A DNA stretch of 64,000 nt from an uncultured Christensenella sp. GTDB lineage: Bacteria; Bacillota; Clostridia; Christensenellales; Borkfalkiaceae. The translations under genes and the position numbers were made by a program. The notes below the pieces were generated by a model that was given only the letters and a program-made list of their open reading frames with translations, did no database searches and was not told where the DNA came from. The DNA lies in contig CAJKUC010000001.1 in the NCBI GenBank assembly GCA_905203015.1, positions 62,001 through 126,000 on the forward strand. The letters are read 5' to 3'. Below are positions 8,569 through 17,223 of this stretch, in pieces (position 1 is the first letter of the stretch; each line of letters starts with the position of its first letter).

Positions 8569-8603
8569 AATCTTCCGCAACGAAAAGCGCGGAAGATTTT
8601 TTT
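8569..8603 (+). terminator. terminator of mntP
   Basis: A 10-bp stem (AATCTTCCGC with GCGGAAGATT) is followed by seven T residues. Confidence 0.9.
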
Positions 8604-8727
8604 ACCGTAAAATACGGGATGCGGCGGAAAAACGTAAAGAAAAAACGGGAAACGGGGCAAAAGAGCGGAAAAAACGGAAAAATTTCAAAAAAAACGAAAA
8701 AAGTTGAAAAACACGACTCAAAACAAC

Positions 8728-8756
8728 TTGACGGAATTTACTAATCATAATATAAT
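8728..8756 (+). promoter_or_regulatory. promoter of rplM-rpsI
   Basis: TTGACG (8728-8733), 17-bp spacer, TATAAT (8751-8756). The transcript would carry a ~125-nt leader up to rplM, long enough for an L13-type autoregulatory leader, but I cannot define its fold. The 355-bp gap 8532-8886 holds the mntP terminator, this promoter and that leader. Confidence 0.85.
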
Positions 8757-8886
8757 TAGTAGGCAAGTTGAAAAGAGCAGGATTTCTTCGCCCGTTTTTC
8801 CCCGTTAAAGAAAAGGCGCGACGGAAAACCGATTCGACAAGCACCTGAAAAACGGAAAAATACAGACGAATAAGGAGTAATACGAT

Positions 8887-9318
8887 ATGAAGACCTATAT
8901 GGCAAACGCCCAAACGGTTGAAAGAAAGTGGTATGTCGTCGACGCCGCGGGAGTTCCGCTCGGCCGTCTCGCGTCCCGCGTTGCTTTCATTCTGCGAGGC
9001 AAACATAAGCCTACTTATACCCCCCACGTCGATTCGGGCGATTTCGTTATCGTGATCAACACCGATAAAGCGACGCTGACGGGCAAAAAGGCGGAAAACA
9101 AATTTTACAGATACCACACCGGCTACATCGGCGGCTTGAAGGAAATTCCTTACAAAAAGATGATGGAAGAAAAGAGCGACCTCGCCGTTTATGAAGCAGT
9201 GCGCGGTATGCTTCCCAAGAACAGCCTGGGAAGAGCCATGATCAAAAAACTCAGAGTATACAAGGGAGAAACGCACAACCACGAAGCGCAGAAACCCGAA
9301 GTACTCAAAGTTGATTAA
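8887..9318 (+). CDS. rplM: 50S ribosomal protein L13
   Basis: A 143-residue protein with the full L13 sequence pattern: [20 protein letters not shown] at the start, then PLGRLAS, the [10 protein letters not shown] segment and [11 protein letters not shown]13 is an early-assembling protein of the large subunit. It is followed after 12 bp by rpsI, the near-universal bacterial pair. A ribosome-binding site AAGGAG precedes the ATG. Nothing unusual. Confidence 0.98.
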   Translation: MKTYMANAQTVERKWYVVDAAGVPLGRLASRVAFILRGKHKPTYTPHVDSGDFVIVINTDKATLTGKKAENKFYRYHTGYIGGLKEIPYKKMMEEKSDLAVYEAVRGMLPKNSLGRAMIKKLRVYKGETHNHEAQKPEVLKVD

Positions 9319-9330
9319 GGAGAGAGGACA

Positions 9331-9744
9331 ATGGCAAAAGCGAATGTGAAAAAGAAGATTCAGTTCTGGGGAACGGGCAGAAGAAAGAAGGCTATCGCCC
9401 GCGTACGTCTGATCCCTGCCGGCACCGGCACGATCGTGATCAACGATCGTACGTTTGAGGATTATTTCCCTCAGGGCACGTTGCAGTACATCGTGAAACA
9501 GCCCCTCGCTCTTTTGGAAGCGGAAGGCAAATACGACGTGATCGTAAACGTGATCGGCGGCGGTTACACAGGTCAGGCGGGCGCAATCCGTCTCGGTATC
9601 GCGAGAGCGTTGCTCGAAGCGGAAGAAAACAGCCGTCCCGCGCTTAAGAAAGCAGGGTTCCTCACCCGCGATCCTCGTGCGAAAGAAAGAAAGAAGTACG
9701 GTCTCAAAAAGGCTCGTCGCGCTCCTCAGTTCTCCAAGAGATGA
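9331..9744 (+). CDS. rpsI: 30S ribosomal protein S9
   Basis: A 137-residue S9 protein. The conserved [14 protein letters not shown] opens the fold and the C-terminus ends in RAPQFSKR, the basic tail that reaches the P-site tRNA. The N-terminus has a short basic extension before the core. It is co-transcribed with rplM, ends at a TGA, and is followed by a strong terminator. The normal use of TGA as a stop here matters when judging the interrupted regulator gene near 53.6 kb. Confidence 0.98.
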   Translation: MAKANVKKKIQFWGTGRRKKAIARVRLIPAGTGTIVINDRTFEDYFPQGTLQYIVKQPLALLEAEGKYDVIVNVIGGGYTGQAGAIRLGIARALLEAEENSRPALKKAGFLTRDPRAKERKKYGLKKARRAPQFSKR

Positions 9745-9791
9745 GTTTATCGGAACGTTTTATCGTTCCGGGGCGTTATATCGGAAAAATT

Positions 9792-9822
9792 ACCGACTCG
9801 TTTTTTGCGGGTCGGTTTTTTT
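9792..9822 (+). terminator. terminator of rplM-rpsI
   Basis: ACCGACTCG pairs with CGGGTCGGT, followed by a T-run. Confidence 0.9.
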
Positions 9823-9927
9823 ATTATCCTAAGCGCGGCGGCATCGGTTTTTTCGTGCGCTTTTCCTCCGCTTTTCGCCCTCACGCGAGAAATTTAGAGT
9901 TTTATCGGAAAACTTCGTGTAAAAGGC

Positions 9928-9956
9928 TTGAAAAAACGAAGAAAAAGCGATATAAT
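9928..9956 (+). promoter_or_regulatory. promoter of the phosphohexomutase gene
   Basis: TTGAAA (9928-9933), 17-bp spacer, TATAAT (9951-9956). Confidence 0.75.
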
Positions 9957-10037
9957 GAATATGTGTGAAATCACGGCGTTCGGGCAAGCGGAAAATCGGT
10001 TTGTGAAGCCTCGGAACGGAAAAAGCAGGAAAAAAGA

Positions 10038-11564
10038 ATGGATTATTCCCGTTTACGGAACGGAACGGACGTGCGCGGCATTGCCGTGGCGGGCGTTGCC
10101 GGAGAAGAAGTGGACTTTACGAAAGAAGCGGCGCGCGATATCGCGCACGCCTTTTGTGTGTGGCTGAAAAACAAACTCGGCAAAAAAACGGTGACTGTGG
10201 CGGCGGGCTACGATTCCCGCATTTCCGCGCCCGTGCTTTTAAGCGGCGTGGAAGAGGGCGTTACCGACGGAGGCGACGACGTGATCGTTACCGGGCTTTC
10301 GTCTACGCCTTCGATGTTTATGCTGTTACAGGAAAAAGATTTTTTCGACGTTGTGCCGGACGGATCGGTGATGATCACCGCTTCGCATCTGCCCTACAAT
10401 CGGAACGGACTGAAATTTTTTACGAAAGAGAGCGGCTTGGAAGCGGAAGACGTAAAAGAGATTCTTGAGATCGCGGGAAAAGAGTATGTTCCCGTGGACG
10501 CGCAATCGCGCGGCGTTATCGAAAAGAAGAGTTATATGGATAAATACGCCGCCGATCTCGTGAAAAAAGTGCGGGAGGCATGCGGCGAAGATCGTCCGCT
10601 TTCGGGCAAAAAGATTCTTGTGGACGCGGGCGGCGGCGCGGGCGGATTTTATGCGGAAAAGGTGCTTGTTCCGCTTGGCGCGGATATGACCGGCTCGCAA
10701 TTTTTAACGCCCGACGGGTATTTTAAAGGGCATATTCCGAATCCCGAAAACGAAGACGCGATGGCTTCCGTATGTGCGGCGGTGAAGCGCGAAAAAGCCG
10801 ATTTCGGCGTAATTTTCGATACCGACGTGGATCGCGCGGGCGCGGTGGACGATACGGGCGAGGAGATCAACAGAAACCGTCTGATTGCTCTGATTTCCGC
10901 GATTCTGCTTTCGGAAAAAACAGGCACGATCGTTACGGATTCGGTGACGAGCGACGGGCTTGCGGAATTTATCGAAAGCCGCGGCGGAAAACACCATCGT
11001 TTTAAACGCGGCTATAAAAACGTGATAAATGAGGCGATCCGCCTGAACGAATCTGGGGAATATACGCCTCTTGCCATCGAAACGAGCGGACATGCGGCTT
11101 TGAAAGAAAATTATTTCCTCGACGACGGCGCATACCTGGTCACGCGGCTTTTAATCGCGCTTGCAAAAGCGGCGAAAAACGGAAAGAAACTCACGGATCT
11201 GATCGCGGATCTGAAAATGCCCGTCGAAGCGACGGAACTGCGATTTCGTTTTAAGGCGGGTTGCGATTTCAAGGCGCTGGGCGCGGAACTGATCGAAAAA
11301 CTCAAAGCGCATGCGGCGGAAAAATCGTACATTACTCCCGCAGCGGAAAATTACGAGGGAATACGGCTGAATTTCGATAAAAATCACGGCGCCGGATGGC
11401 TGCTTGTGAGAATGAGTCTGCACGAACCGATTCTTCCCGTAAATGCGGAAAGCGAAGAAAAGGGCGGCGTGGAAAAGATCGTTTCGGAACTCTACGGATT
11501 TCTGAAACAATTCGATTTTCTCGATCTCTCGCCCGCAGAGAAATTTTTAAAAGAGAACAAATAA
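10038..11564 (+). CDS. phosphomannomutase/phosphoglucomutase family protein
   Basis: A 508-residue alpha-D-phosphohexomutase that moves a phosphate between C1 and C6 of hexose phosphates for sugar-nucleotide synthesis. The phosphoserine loop TASHLP lies at residues ~114-119, with the catalytic Ser in the TASHxP context. The Mg-binding loop DTDVDR is at ~261-266, and a sugar-recognition loop ETSGHAA is near 348. The variant TASHLPYNRNGLKFF suggests the longer PMM/PGM subgroup. The start is the ATG after AGCAGGAAAAAAG. It has its own promoter, and transketolase follows after ~86 bp, possibly as a carbohydrate operon. Substrate preference (Glc or Man) cannot be read from the sequence. Confidence 0.9.
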   Translation: MDYSRLRNGTDVRGIAVAGVAGEEVDFTKEAARDIAHAFCVWLKNKLGKKTVTVAAGYDSRISAPVLLSGVEEGVTDGGDDVIVTGLSSTPSMFMLLQEKDFFDVVPDGSVMITASHLPYNRNGLKFFTKESGLEAEDVKEILEIAGKEYVPVDAQSRGVIEKKSYMDKYAADLVKKVREACGEDRPLSGKKILVDAGGGAGGFYAEKVLVPLGADMTGSQFLTPDGYFKGHIPNPENEDAMASVCAAVKREKADFGVIFDTDVDRAGAVDDTGEEINRNRLIALISAILLSEKTGTIVTDSVTSDGLAEFIESRGGKHHRFKRGYKNVINEAIRLNESGEYTPLAIETSGHAALKENYFLDDGAYLVTRLLIALAKAAKNGKKLTDLIADLKMPVEATELRFRFKAGCDFKALGAELIEKLKAHAAEKSYITPAAENYEGIRLNFDKNHGAGWLLVRMSLHEPILPVNAESEEKGGVEKIVSELYGFLKQFDFLDLSPAEKFLKENK

Positions 11565-11650
11565 CATTCTTCGGCAAAGAAATGCCGCGTATCGAGGAAA
11601 ATCGACGACGGCGGCAGAAATAAAATAAATAAACAGGAGAACATAAAGTC

Positions 11651-13648
11651 ATGGACGTACAGAAAACCACCATTAACGCTTTGCGTATTTTATCTGCGGA
11701 AGCGATCGAAAAAGCAAATTCGGGTCATCCCGGGCTTCCTATGGGATGCGCGCCGATCGCGTATACGCTGTTCCAGAATTTTTTGAACTGCAATCCGCTC
11801 GATCCGAAATGGGAAAATCGCGACAGATTCGTTCTTTCCGCGGGGCACGGCTCGGCATTATATTACACGTTGCTTCATTTATACGGCTACGGCATCACGA
11901 CGGATGATCTGAAATCTTTCCGTCAACTCGGCAGCAAAACGCCCGGACATCCCGAATACGGGCACACCGTGGGCGTGGAAACGACGACCGGCCCGCTCGG
12001 GCAGGGAATCGCGAACGCCGTGGGTATGGCGATGGCGGAAGCGCATCTTGCCGCGCGGTACAATCGCCCCGGATTTAAGGTGGTGGATCATTACACGTAT
12101 GCGATCTGCGGCGACGGTTGCCTCGAAGAAGGCATTTCCTACGAGGCTTGTTCTTTCGCCGGCGCGAACGCTCTCGGCAAACTGATTCTTCTGTACGACG
12201 ATAACGATATTACGATCGAGGGCGACACCGACGTGACGTTCAAGGAAAACGTTGGCGCGAGATTTGCCGCGCAGAACTGGCAGGTGCTGCATGTGGATCT
12301 TGTGGCTTCGCCCGACGACGTGGTGGCGCTTTCCGACGCGATCGCGAAAGCAAAAGAGAGAACGGATAAGCCTTCGATCATCATCTGCCGTACGCATATC
12401 GGCTACGGTTCGCCGCTGGAAGGAAGCGAAAAATGCCACGGCGCGCCGCTCGGAGCGGAAAATCTGAAAAAGTCGAAAGAAAAACTCGGCTGGAAAGAAG
12501 AAGAGCCGTTCGCCTGCCCGAAAGAAGTGTACGAGCATTGCGCGTTGGCGGCGAAAGCGGGCGCGGAAAAAGAAATGCTCTGGAAAAAGACGTTTGCGGA
12601 ATACGAATATACGTATCCCGAACTCGCGCAGGAATATAAGGACGCGATGGCGGGAAAGAAACCCGATTTCGAGAACTTCGACGAACTGTATCAGTTCGAT
12701 AAGCCTCTTGCCACCCGCACCACTTCTTCCGTCGTACTGAACAAAATCGCGGCGAAGATGCCTACGTTGTTCGGCGGAAGCGCCGACCTTGCGCCTTCCA
12801 ATCAGTCTGTGATGAAAGATACGGATACGCAGAAATACGGCGTGTTCTCGCCCGAAAATTATGCGGGGCGCAACGTGCATTTCGGTATCCGCGAACATGC
12901 GATGACGGCGATTTGCAACGGTTTGCAACTGCACGGCGGCGTACAGCCTTATTGCGCTACGTTCTTCGTGTTCACCGATTATTGCAAGCCCGCAATTCGT
13001 CTTGCGGCGTTGATGGGGCTGCCCGTTCCCTATATCTTTACGCACGATTCGATCGGCGTCGGCGAAGACGGCCCTACGCACGAACCCGTGGAACAACTGA
13101 TCGCACTTCGTTCGATTCCCGGAATGAAAGTGTATCGCCCCGCGGACGGAAAGGAAACGGCGGCGGCGTGGGTATCCGCACTGACGGGCAACGAACCTAC
13201 CGCACTCGTACTTTCCCGCCAGAATCTGCCGCAGTATGAAGGCAGCGGAAAGATCGCGCTGAAAGGCGGCTACGTGCTGGAAGATTGCGACGGAAAACCC
13301 GAAGTGCTTCTGATCGCAAGCGGCTCGGAAGTAGAACTTTGCGTAAAGGCGAAAGAGGTGCTTGCCGCGAAGGATATCCGCGCCCGCGTGGTGTCGATGC
13401 CCTGTATGGAAGAATACGAGAAACAGACGGACGAATACAGGGAAAGCGTGCTTCCTTCCGACGTTACCGCAAGGGTGTGCGTGGAAGCGGGTTCGCCGTA
13501 CAGTTGGTATAAATACGCGGGAACAAAGGGCGAAATCATCGGTATGACCACGTTCGGCGCTTCCGCACCCGCGAAGCAGTTGTTTGAGAAATTCGGCTTC
13601 ACGGTGGATAACGTTGTGGAAAAAGCGATTGCCGCGATCGAAAAATAA
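11651..13648 (+). CDS. tkt: transketolase
   Basis: A 665-residue full-length transketolase, the thiamine-diphosphate enzyme that exchanges two-carbon units in the non-oxidative pentose phosphate pathway. The N-terminal NSGHPGLPMG motif, the TPP-binding GDG(x)25-30N motif (GDGCLEEG to the DDNDI region), and the proton-transfer glutamate in HFGIREHAM are all present. A DxxTHEP-type substrate loop (GEDGPTHEPVEQ) follows. A ribosome-binding site ACAGGAGAAC lies upstream. A strong terminator follows, shared with the convergent minus-strand gene. Nothing unusual. Confidence 0.97.
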   Translation: MDVQKTTINALRILSAEAIEKANSGHPGLPMGCAPIAYTLFQNFLNCNPLDPKWENRDRFVLSAGHGSALYYTLLHLYGYGITTDDLKSFRQLGSKTPGHPEYGHTVGVETTTGPLGQGIANAVGMAMAEAHLAARYNRPGFKVVDHYTYAICGDGCLEEGISYEACSFAGANALGKLILLYDDNDITIEGDTDVTFKENVGARFAAQNWQVLHVDLVASPDDVVALSDAIAKAKERTDKPSIIICRTHIGYGSPLEGSEKCHGAPLGAENLKKSKEKLGWKEEEPFACPKEVYEHCALAAKAGAEKEMLWKKTFAEYEYTYPELAQEYKDAMAGKKPDFENFDELYQFDKPLATRTTSSVVLNKIAAKMPTLFGGSADLAPSNQSVMKDTDTQKYGVFSPENYAGRNVHFGIREHAMTAICNGLQLHGGVQPYCATFFVFTDYCKPAIRLAALMGLPVPYIFTHDSIGVGEDGPTHEPVEQLIALRSIPGMKVYRPADGKETAAAWVSALTGNEPTALVLSRQNLPQYEGSGKIALKGGYVLEDCDGKPEVLLIASGSEVELCVKAKEVLAAKDIRARVVSMPCMEEYEKQTDEYRESVLPSDVTARVCVEAGSPYSWYKYAGTKGEIIGMTTFGASAPAKQLFEKFGFTVDNVVEKAIAAIEK

Positions 13649-13671
13649 AAAACGGCGGTGAATCGAATCAA

Positions 13672-13709
13672 AAAAGTCTCCGTTGCGATTATTCGCAGCG
13701 GAGACTTTT
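13672..13709. terminator. bidirectional terminator between tkt and the YoaP-like gene
   Basis: A near-perfect 16-bp inverted repeat (AAAAGTCTCCG... / ...CGGAGACTTTT) with A and T flanks works in both directions. Confidence 0.9.
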
Positions 13710-13775
13710 AAGATATGTTTTTAAAAACGGAAAAATCGCTTGTATTGGAAAACGACGCGGAGGGGGAAAAAGGAT

Positions 13776-14545
13776 TTATTTCGTCGAAGCCGAGAATATT
13801 TTCAGCAAAGTTTTTTCGTCGGGCAGATTCGGCGTTTGAAAAATTCCGTTGAAGAACAGCGCGAAATTATTGAACGCGCAAGGCAGGTCTTTGGCTTCTT
13901 CCGATGTTTTCACCTCGTTTATAATGAGCGGAAGATGCAGTTTTTCACATGCTTTTTTTGCGTTTTCGATCGCCTGGTATGTGTAAGGGCATTGCGGCGT
14001 ATAAAATATCGTAGGCTCTTTATTTTCTATTTTGCCGAGGCGTGCGCCCGGCGTGAAAGAGGGCAACGCGGATTTTTCTGCGTTTTTATCGAAAGACAGA
14101 GCGAATAATTTATAACCGTCGGGCGTGGAATCGATTTCGGCGAATCCGAATTTTTCGGCAAAGGACTGATCGGAAAACCATGCTTTTTGCTTTTTTGCGC
14201 CGAGCATGCAAAGCCCCGCTTTGCCCTGCGCTTTTGCGTCGGCGATCGCGTATTTCATCAGTTCTGTTCCGTAACCTTTGCCTTTATATTCGCCGAGTAC
14301 CCAAAGACAATGAATGTACAGATACCGCCGTCCCGAAATCGGAACCCATGCCGTTTCGATCGGTTCGTATTCGATAAAAACCGTGGCTTTTTCATTGAGT
14401 TTCAGAAAGACATGCCCGTCTTTTAATCGATTTAAAAGCCATGCCCGTTTCTTTTCCACGCCGGGATGCGGTTTTTTTCGCGTATAATGCAACAAAGATG
14501 CTCTTTTTCTATATTGTCTTCCGTAATTTTTATAAATTCGCTCAT
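13776..14545 (-). pseudogene. GNAT acetyltransferase with YoaP domain, frameshifted near the N-terminus
   Basis: The expected protein starts at the ATG at 14545 (GAGGAAGGG seven bases upstream) as MSEFIKITEDNIEKEHLCCIIR and should continue KKPHPGVEKKR. The two parts are in different frames. The break falls in a run of seven A (minus strand; T-run at 14472-14478), and one more A would restore one frame. After the break the GNAT fold is clear (LWVLGEYKGKGYGTELM is the acetyl-CoA loop region). It is followed by a C-terminal YoaP-type thioredoxin-like part with FYTPQCPYTYQ. The site reads A AAA AAC, a classical -1 slippery heptamer, and a -1 slip gives exactly the right frame. It may be a real inactivating deletion, a sequencing error, phase variation or recoding. 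A promoter at 14590-14618 is intact. Confidence 0.75.
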
Positions 14546-14589
14546 CGTTTTTCCCTTCCTCTTTTTTACAAGAATCGAAATACAGAAAT

Positions 14590-14618
14590 ATTATAGCATA
14601 TTTCTTTTTTTCCGGCAA
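14590..14618 (-). promoter_or_regulatory. promoter of the GNAT/YoaP-like gene
   Basis: Minus strand TTGCCG (14613-14618), 17-bp spacer, TATAAT (14590-14595). Confidence 0.75.
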
Positions 14619-14620
14619 TA

Positions 14621-14656
14621 AAAACCGCCGCGCGATGAACGCACGGCGGTAAAAAA
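14621..14656 (-). terminator. terminator of the cardiolipin synthase gene
   Basis: On the minus strand a CCGCCGTGCG / CGCGCGGCGG stem is followed by five T, ~60 bp after the stop codon. Confidence 0.85.
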
Positions 14657-14715
14657 GGAGGGTAGAATAAGCATAATTCAATATCCCGAAGATATCGGGC
14701 AACACGCGATCCGAT

Positions 14716-16380
14716 TTAAAAAAGAGTTTCAAAAACGCGCAACAGTGAATCGCCGAAATGCCGAAACCAATTATCCCGCAGATCTTCTTTGGTGACGGCA
14801 TGGCAGACGGGAAACGTGGAAACGCAGTCCTTTTTCAGTTCGTCCGCTACGGAGCAATCGGAAAAATATACGGCGTTTTCAAAATTAAGGCAAAGGCTTC
14901 TGTAATCGAAATTCACGGTGCCGATTACGGCAAAACGATCGTCGGCAAGAATACTTTTCGCGTGAATGAAGCCGGGGGTGTACGTATACACTTTCACGCC
15001 CGCTTTTAAAAGCGGCGGCACGTTCGCCTTCGTAAGGCGGTAAGTAAGTTTTTTATCGGGAATCCCGGGGATTACGATGCGCACGTCGATGCCGCGTTTT
15101 GCCGCGCTGCGCAGCGCGGTGCGCAATTCGTCGTCTAAAATCAGATAGGGGGTGTAGATCCATACGTACCGTTCCGCACGGTTGATTACGTCGAGATACA
15201 CCGTTTCGGAAACGCTCTCTTTATCGAGCGGAGAATCGTCGTACGGCTGCATGAAAGCGGGGAATTCCGCCGCTTCGCAACGTTCGATTTTCTGCGCTTT
15301 TTCTGCGCTTTTTTGCGAATAGAATAAGGAAACGTCGTCTTTATCTTTACGGAAAGCGTTCCATATGTTGAAGAACATCATGGTGAACGTATTCACCGCG
15401 CTGCCCGTAACGCGTAAGCCGCAATCTTTCCAGTTGCCGAAGCGTATTTTTTCGCCGACGTATTCGTCGGCGAGATTGATCCCGCCCGTAAACGCCGTTT
15501 CGCCGTCCACGATGATCTGTTTCCGGTGATCGCGGTTGTTGATCCGTACCGTGAATACAGGGGAAATGGGGTTGAACGTGAGGCATTTGATATTCGGGTG
15601 GAGCGATTCCACATAGCGATCGTATTTCGGCGGCAGGGCTTTCAGACAGCCCGCGTTATCGAAGATCAGGCGCACGGCTACGCCTTCTTCTGCTTTTTCG
15701 AGCAACGCTTTCAGAAACGTTTCCCACGTCTTTCCCGGGGCGATGATAAAGTATTCGGCGAGAATGAATTTTTTCGCGCCGCGCACGGCTTCCATAATCG
15801 CGTCGAACGTTTCCTTTCCCGAGGGAAAATAGGTGGCATCGCCGTCGAAAGAAGCGGGATAGCCCGCGTATTCGGAAAGATATTTCGTTGTGCCGCGAAG
15901 AGGCGCGGAATCTGCGGAATTTTCCGCCGTTGCGGGAGCCTCGCCGAACGTTTCGGAAACGGGATTAAAAAGAGGAACGGCAGGGTAAGCCGCTTTGTTT
16001 TTTTCTTTTTCCGCAACGATTTTCCGATTCATTTTTTTTGTCGGTCTGCCGTCGCCGTATAAAAAGAACATAAGCACGCCGAATACGGGCAACGTAAGCA
16101 GTAAAATCACCCAGTTCAGTTTTCCCGAAGGCTTATCGTTCCGATTGATGATATGCAACAGCATTAAAAATCCGATGAAATTCGAGAGCAGGGTGAGGAT
16201 CGTGGCGATCTGCGAATTTTCGCGGTATAAAAGAACAAGTATGCCCGTCGCGAGAGTGATCTGCAAAAGCATTGCCAATCCCGTAAGAAAAATACGGTTG
16301 TAAATGAGTGCTTTTCCTCGTCTGTCGCGGTACAGAATTTTTTCTATACGCCGTTGACGGCGGGCGGACATTTCTTTCAT
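14716..16380 (-). CDS. cls: cardiolipin synthase (phospholipase D superfamily)
   Basis: A 554-residue membrane enzyme that condenses two phosphatidylglycerols into cardiolipin. Two N-terminal hydrophobic helices (about residues 30-55 and 60-80) are followed by two PLD domains, each with an HxKxxxxD motif: DHRKQIIVDG with TGGIN in the first half, and HAKSILADD with GTVNFD in the second. I place the start at the ATG at 16380, six bases after AGAGGTG; a GTG nine bases upstream would sit inside that ribosome-binding site. It is a single-gene unit with its own promoter and terminator. Length is typical, or slightly long because of a linker rich in Ala/Glu near residue 160. Confidence 0.92.
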   Translation of the reverse strand: MKEMSARRQRRIEKILYRDRRGKALIYNRIFLTGLAMLLQITLATGILVLLYRENSQIATILTLLSNFIGFLMLLHIINRNDKPSGKLNWVILLLTLPVFGVLMFFLYGDGRPTKKMNRKIVAEKEKNKAAYPAVPLFNPVSETFGEAPATAENSADSAPLRGTTKYLSEYAGYPASFDGDATYFPSGKETFDAIMEAVRGAKKFILAEYFIIAPGKTWETFLKALLEKAEEGVAVRLIFDNAGCLKALPPKYDRYVESLHPNIKCLTFNPISPVFTVRINNRDHRKQIIVDGETAFTGGINLADEYVGEKIRFGNWKDCGLRVTGSAVNTFTMMFFNIWNAFRKDKDDVSLFYSQKSAEKAQKIERCEAAEFPAFMQPYDDSPLDKESVSETVYLDVINRAERYVWIYTPYLILDDELRTALRSAAKRGIDVRIVIPGIPDKKLTYRLTKANVPPLLKAGVKVYTYTPGFIHAKSILADDRFAVIGTVNFDYRSLCLNFENAVYFSDCSVADELKKDCVSTFPVCHAVTKEDLRDNWFRHFGDSLLRVFETLF

Positions 16381-16457
16381 GGGGTGCACCTCTTTCTGCT
16401 TTCGGATTCCCGTGTATGGCGTTGCGATTTACTCAGTTTCGCCGGAATCCGTATACA

Positions 16458-16486
16458 ATTATAGCCTGTTTAATGTAATTTGTCAA
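16458..16486 (-). promoter_or_regulatory. promoter of cls
   Basis: Minus strand TTGACA (16481-16486), 17-bp spacer, TATAAT (16458-16463); both hexamers are perfect. Confidence 0.9.
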
Positions 16487-16672
16487 GTTTTCGGGTTTTG
16501 CATTCCGCCGCTTTCACCGATATTTCATTATTTTTGTGCGGAAAAAGGAAAAATCGGCTAAAATTAAGAAAACAAAGCCTGTTTATCACTTTTTCGTCAT
16601 TTTTCGGCATAAGATATAAAGCCGCGGTATAAAGCGCGAAAAGCAAGCGGAGCATATGCGGAAGGAGAGAAA

Positions 16673-17053
16673 ATGGAAGTATCTTATACATATCTGCACA
16701 GCAAGGAAGTGGTGAACGTACTCGACGGAAAACGGCTCGGCAGGGTGTGCGATGTGGTGTTCCGTTTTCCCGAAAACGTGTTTTTGGGAATCGTTGTGCC
16801 CGGGTGTAAAGGGTTTTCGTTCAAAAAGGGAGACGTGTTCATCGACGTGAAATGCATCGTATGCGTGGGGGAAGACGTGATTCTGGTGCGCGCGGAAAAT
16901 TTGCGCTGTGCGGGAAAAGAGAGGCGAAAAAATACGCCGCCCGCCCCCGCGCGCCCCGTATGCCCGCCCGCGCCGCCTCCCCCGTTTTATCCCGCGTCGG
17001 GAACGCCTCCGCGCGGCGGGGAAGCGCGCCGGTCGTTCGAGGAATACGAATAA
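16673..17053 (+). CDS. YlmC/YmxH-family PRC-barrel protein with proline-rich tail
   Basis: A 126-residue protein. Residues 1-80 form a PRC-barrel-like domain (SKEVVNVLDGKRLGRVCDVVF, then a strand pattern ending DVILVRA) as in the sporulation-associated YlmC/YmxH family. The remaining ~45 residues are rich in Pro, Ala and Arg (PAPARPVCPPAPPPP) and probably disordered; YmxH proteins usually end after the barrel, so this tail is extra. GGAAGGAGAG precedes the start. It stands alone before trpS. The family name is linked to sporulation, but one such gene does not prove spore formation. Confidence 0.8.
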   Translation: MEVSYTYLHSKEVVNVLDGKRLGRVCDVVFRFPENVFLGIVVPGCKGFSFKKGDVFIDVKCIVCVGEDVILVRAENLRCAGKERRKNTPPAPARPVCPPAPPPPFYPASGTPPRGGEARRSFEEYE

Positions 17054-17135
17054 TCATCGGAAAACAAAAAAATCGTCGCAAAACGGTCCGGCGCGAACTT
17101 CGGGAGCAAAAGCGCGTGAACGAAAGAAAAATTCG

Positions 17136-17165
17136 TTGACAAACGGCAAAAGAAAGTGATATAAT
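17136..17165 (+). promoter_or_regulatory. promoter of trpS
   Basis: TTGACA (17136-17141), 18-bp spacer, TATAAT (17160-17165), about 58 bp before the start. The leader is too short for a T-box. Confidence 0.85.
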
Positions 17166-17223
17166 CGTATAAACATCAGGCGGGCGCGGGCAGCGCGCGC
17201 AAAAGCAAGGGAGCGTTTATACG

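Noticed and set aside
9745..9968. Small open frame running on from rpsI through the terminator
   Set aside because: It contains the rpsI terminator and the next promoter, so it is not a gene.
11879..13096. Long open frame (405 codons) on the minus strand opposite transketolase
   Set aside because: It is a mirror of tkt codon bias in a GC-rich gene, without ribosome-binding site or family resemblance. Similar mirror frames lie opposite glnN (25579-26607), trpS (17293-18414) and others.
17142..17223. T-box leader before trpS
   Set aside because: Only ~55 nt between promoter and start, no specifier hairpin or T-box sequence.
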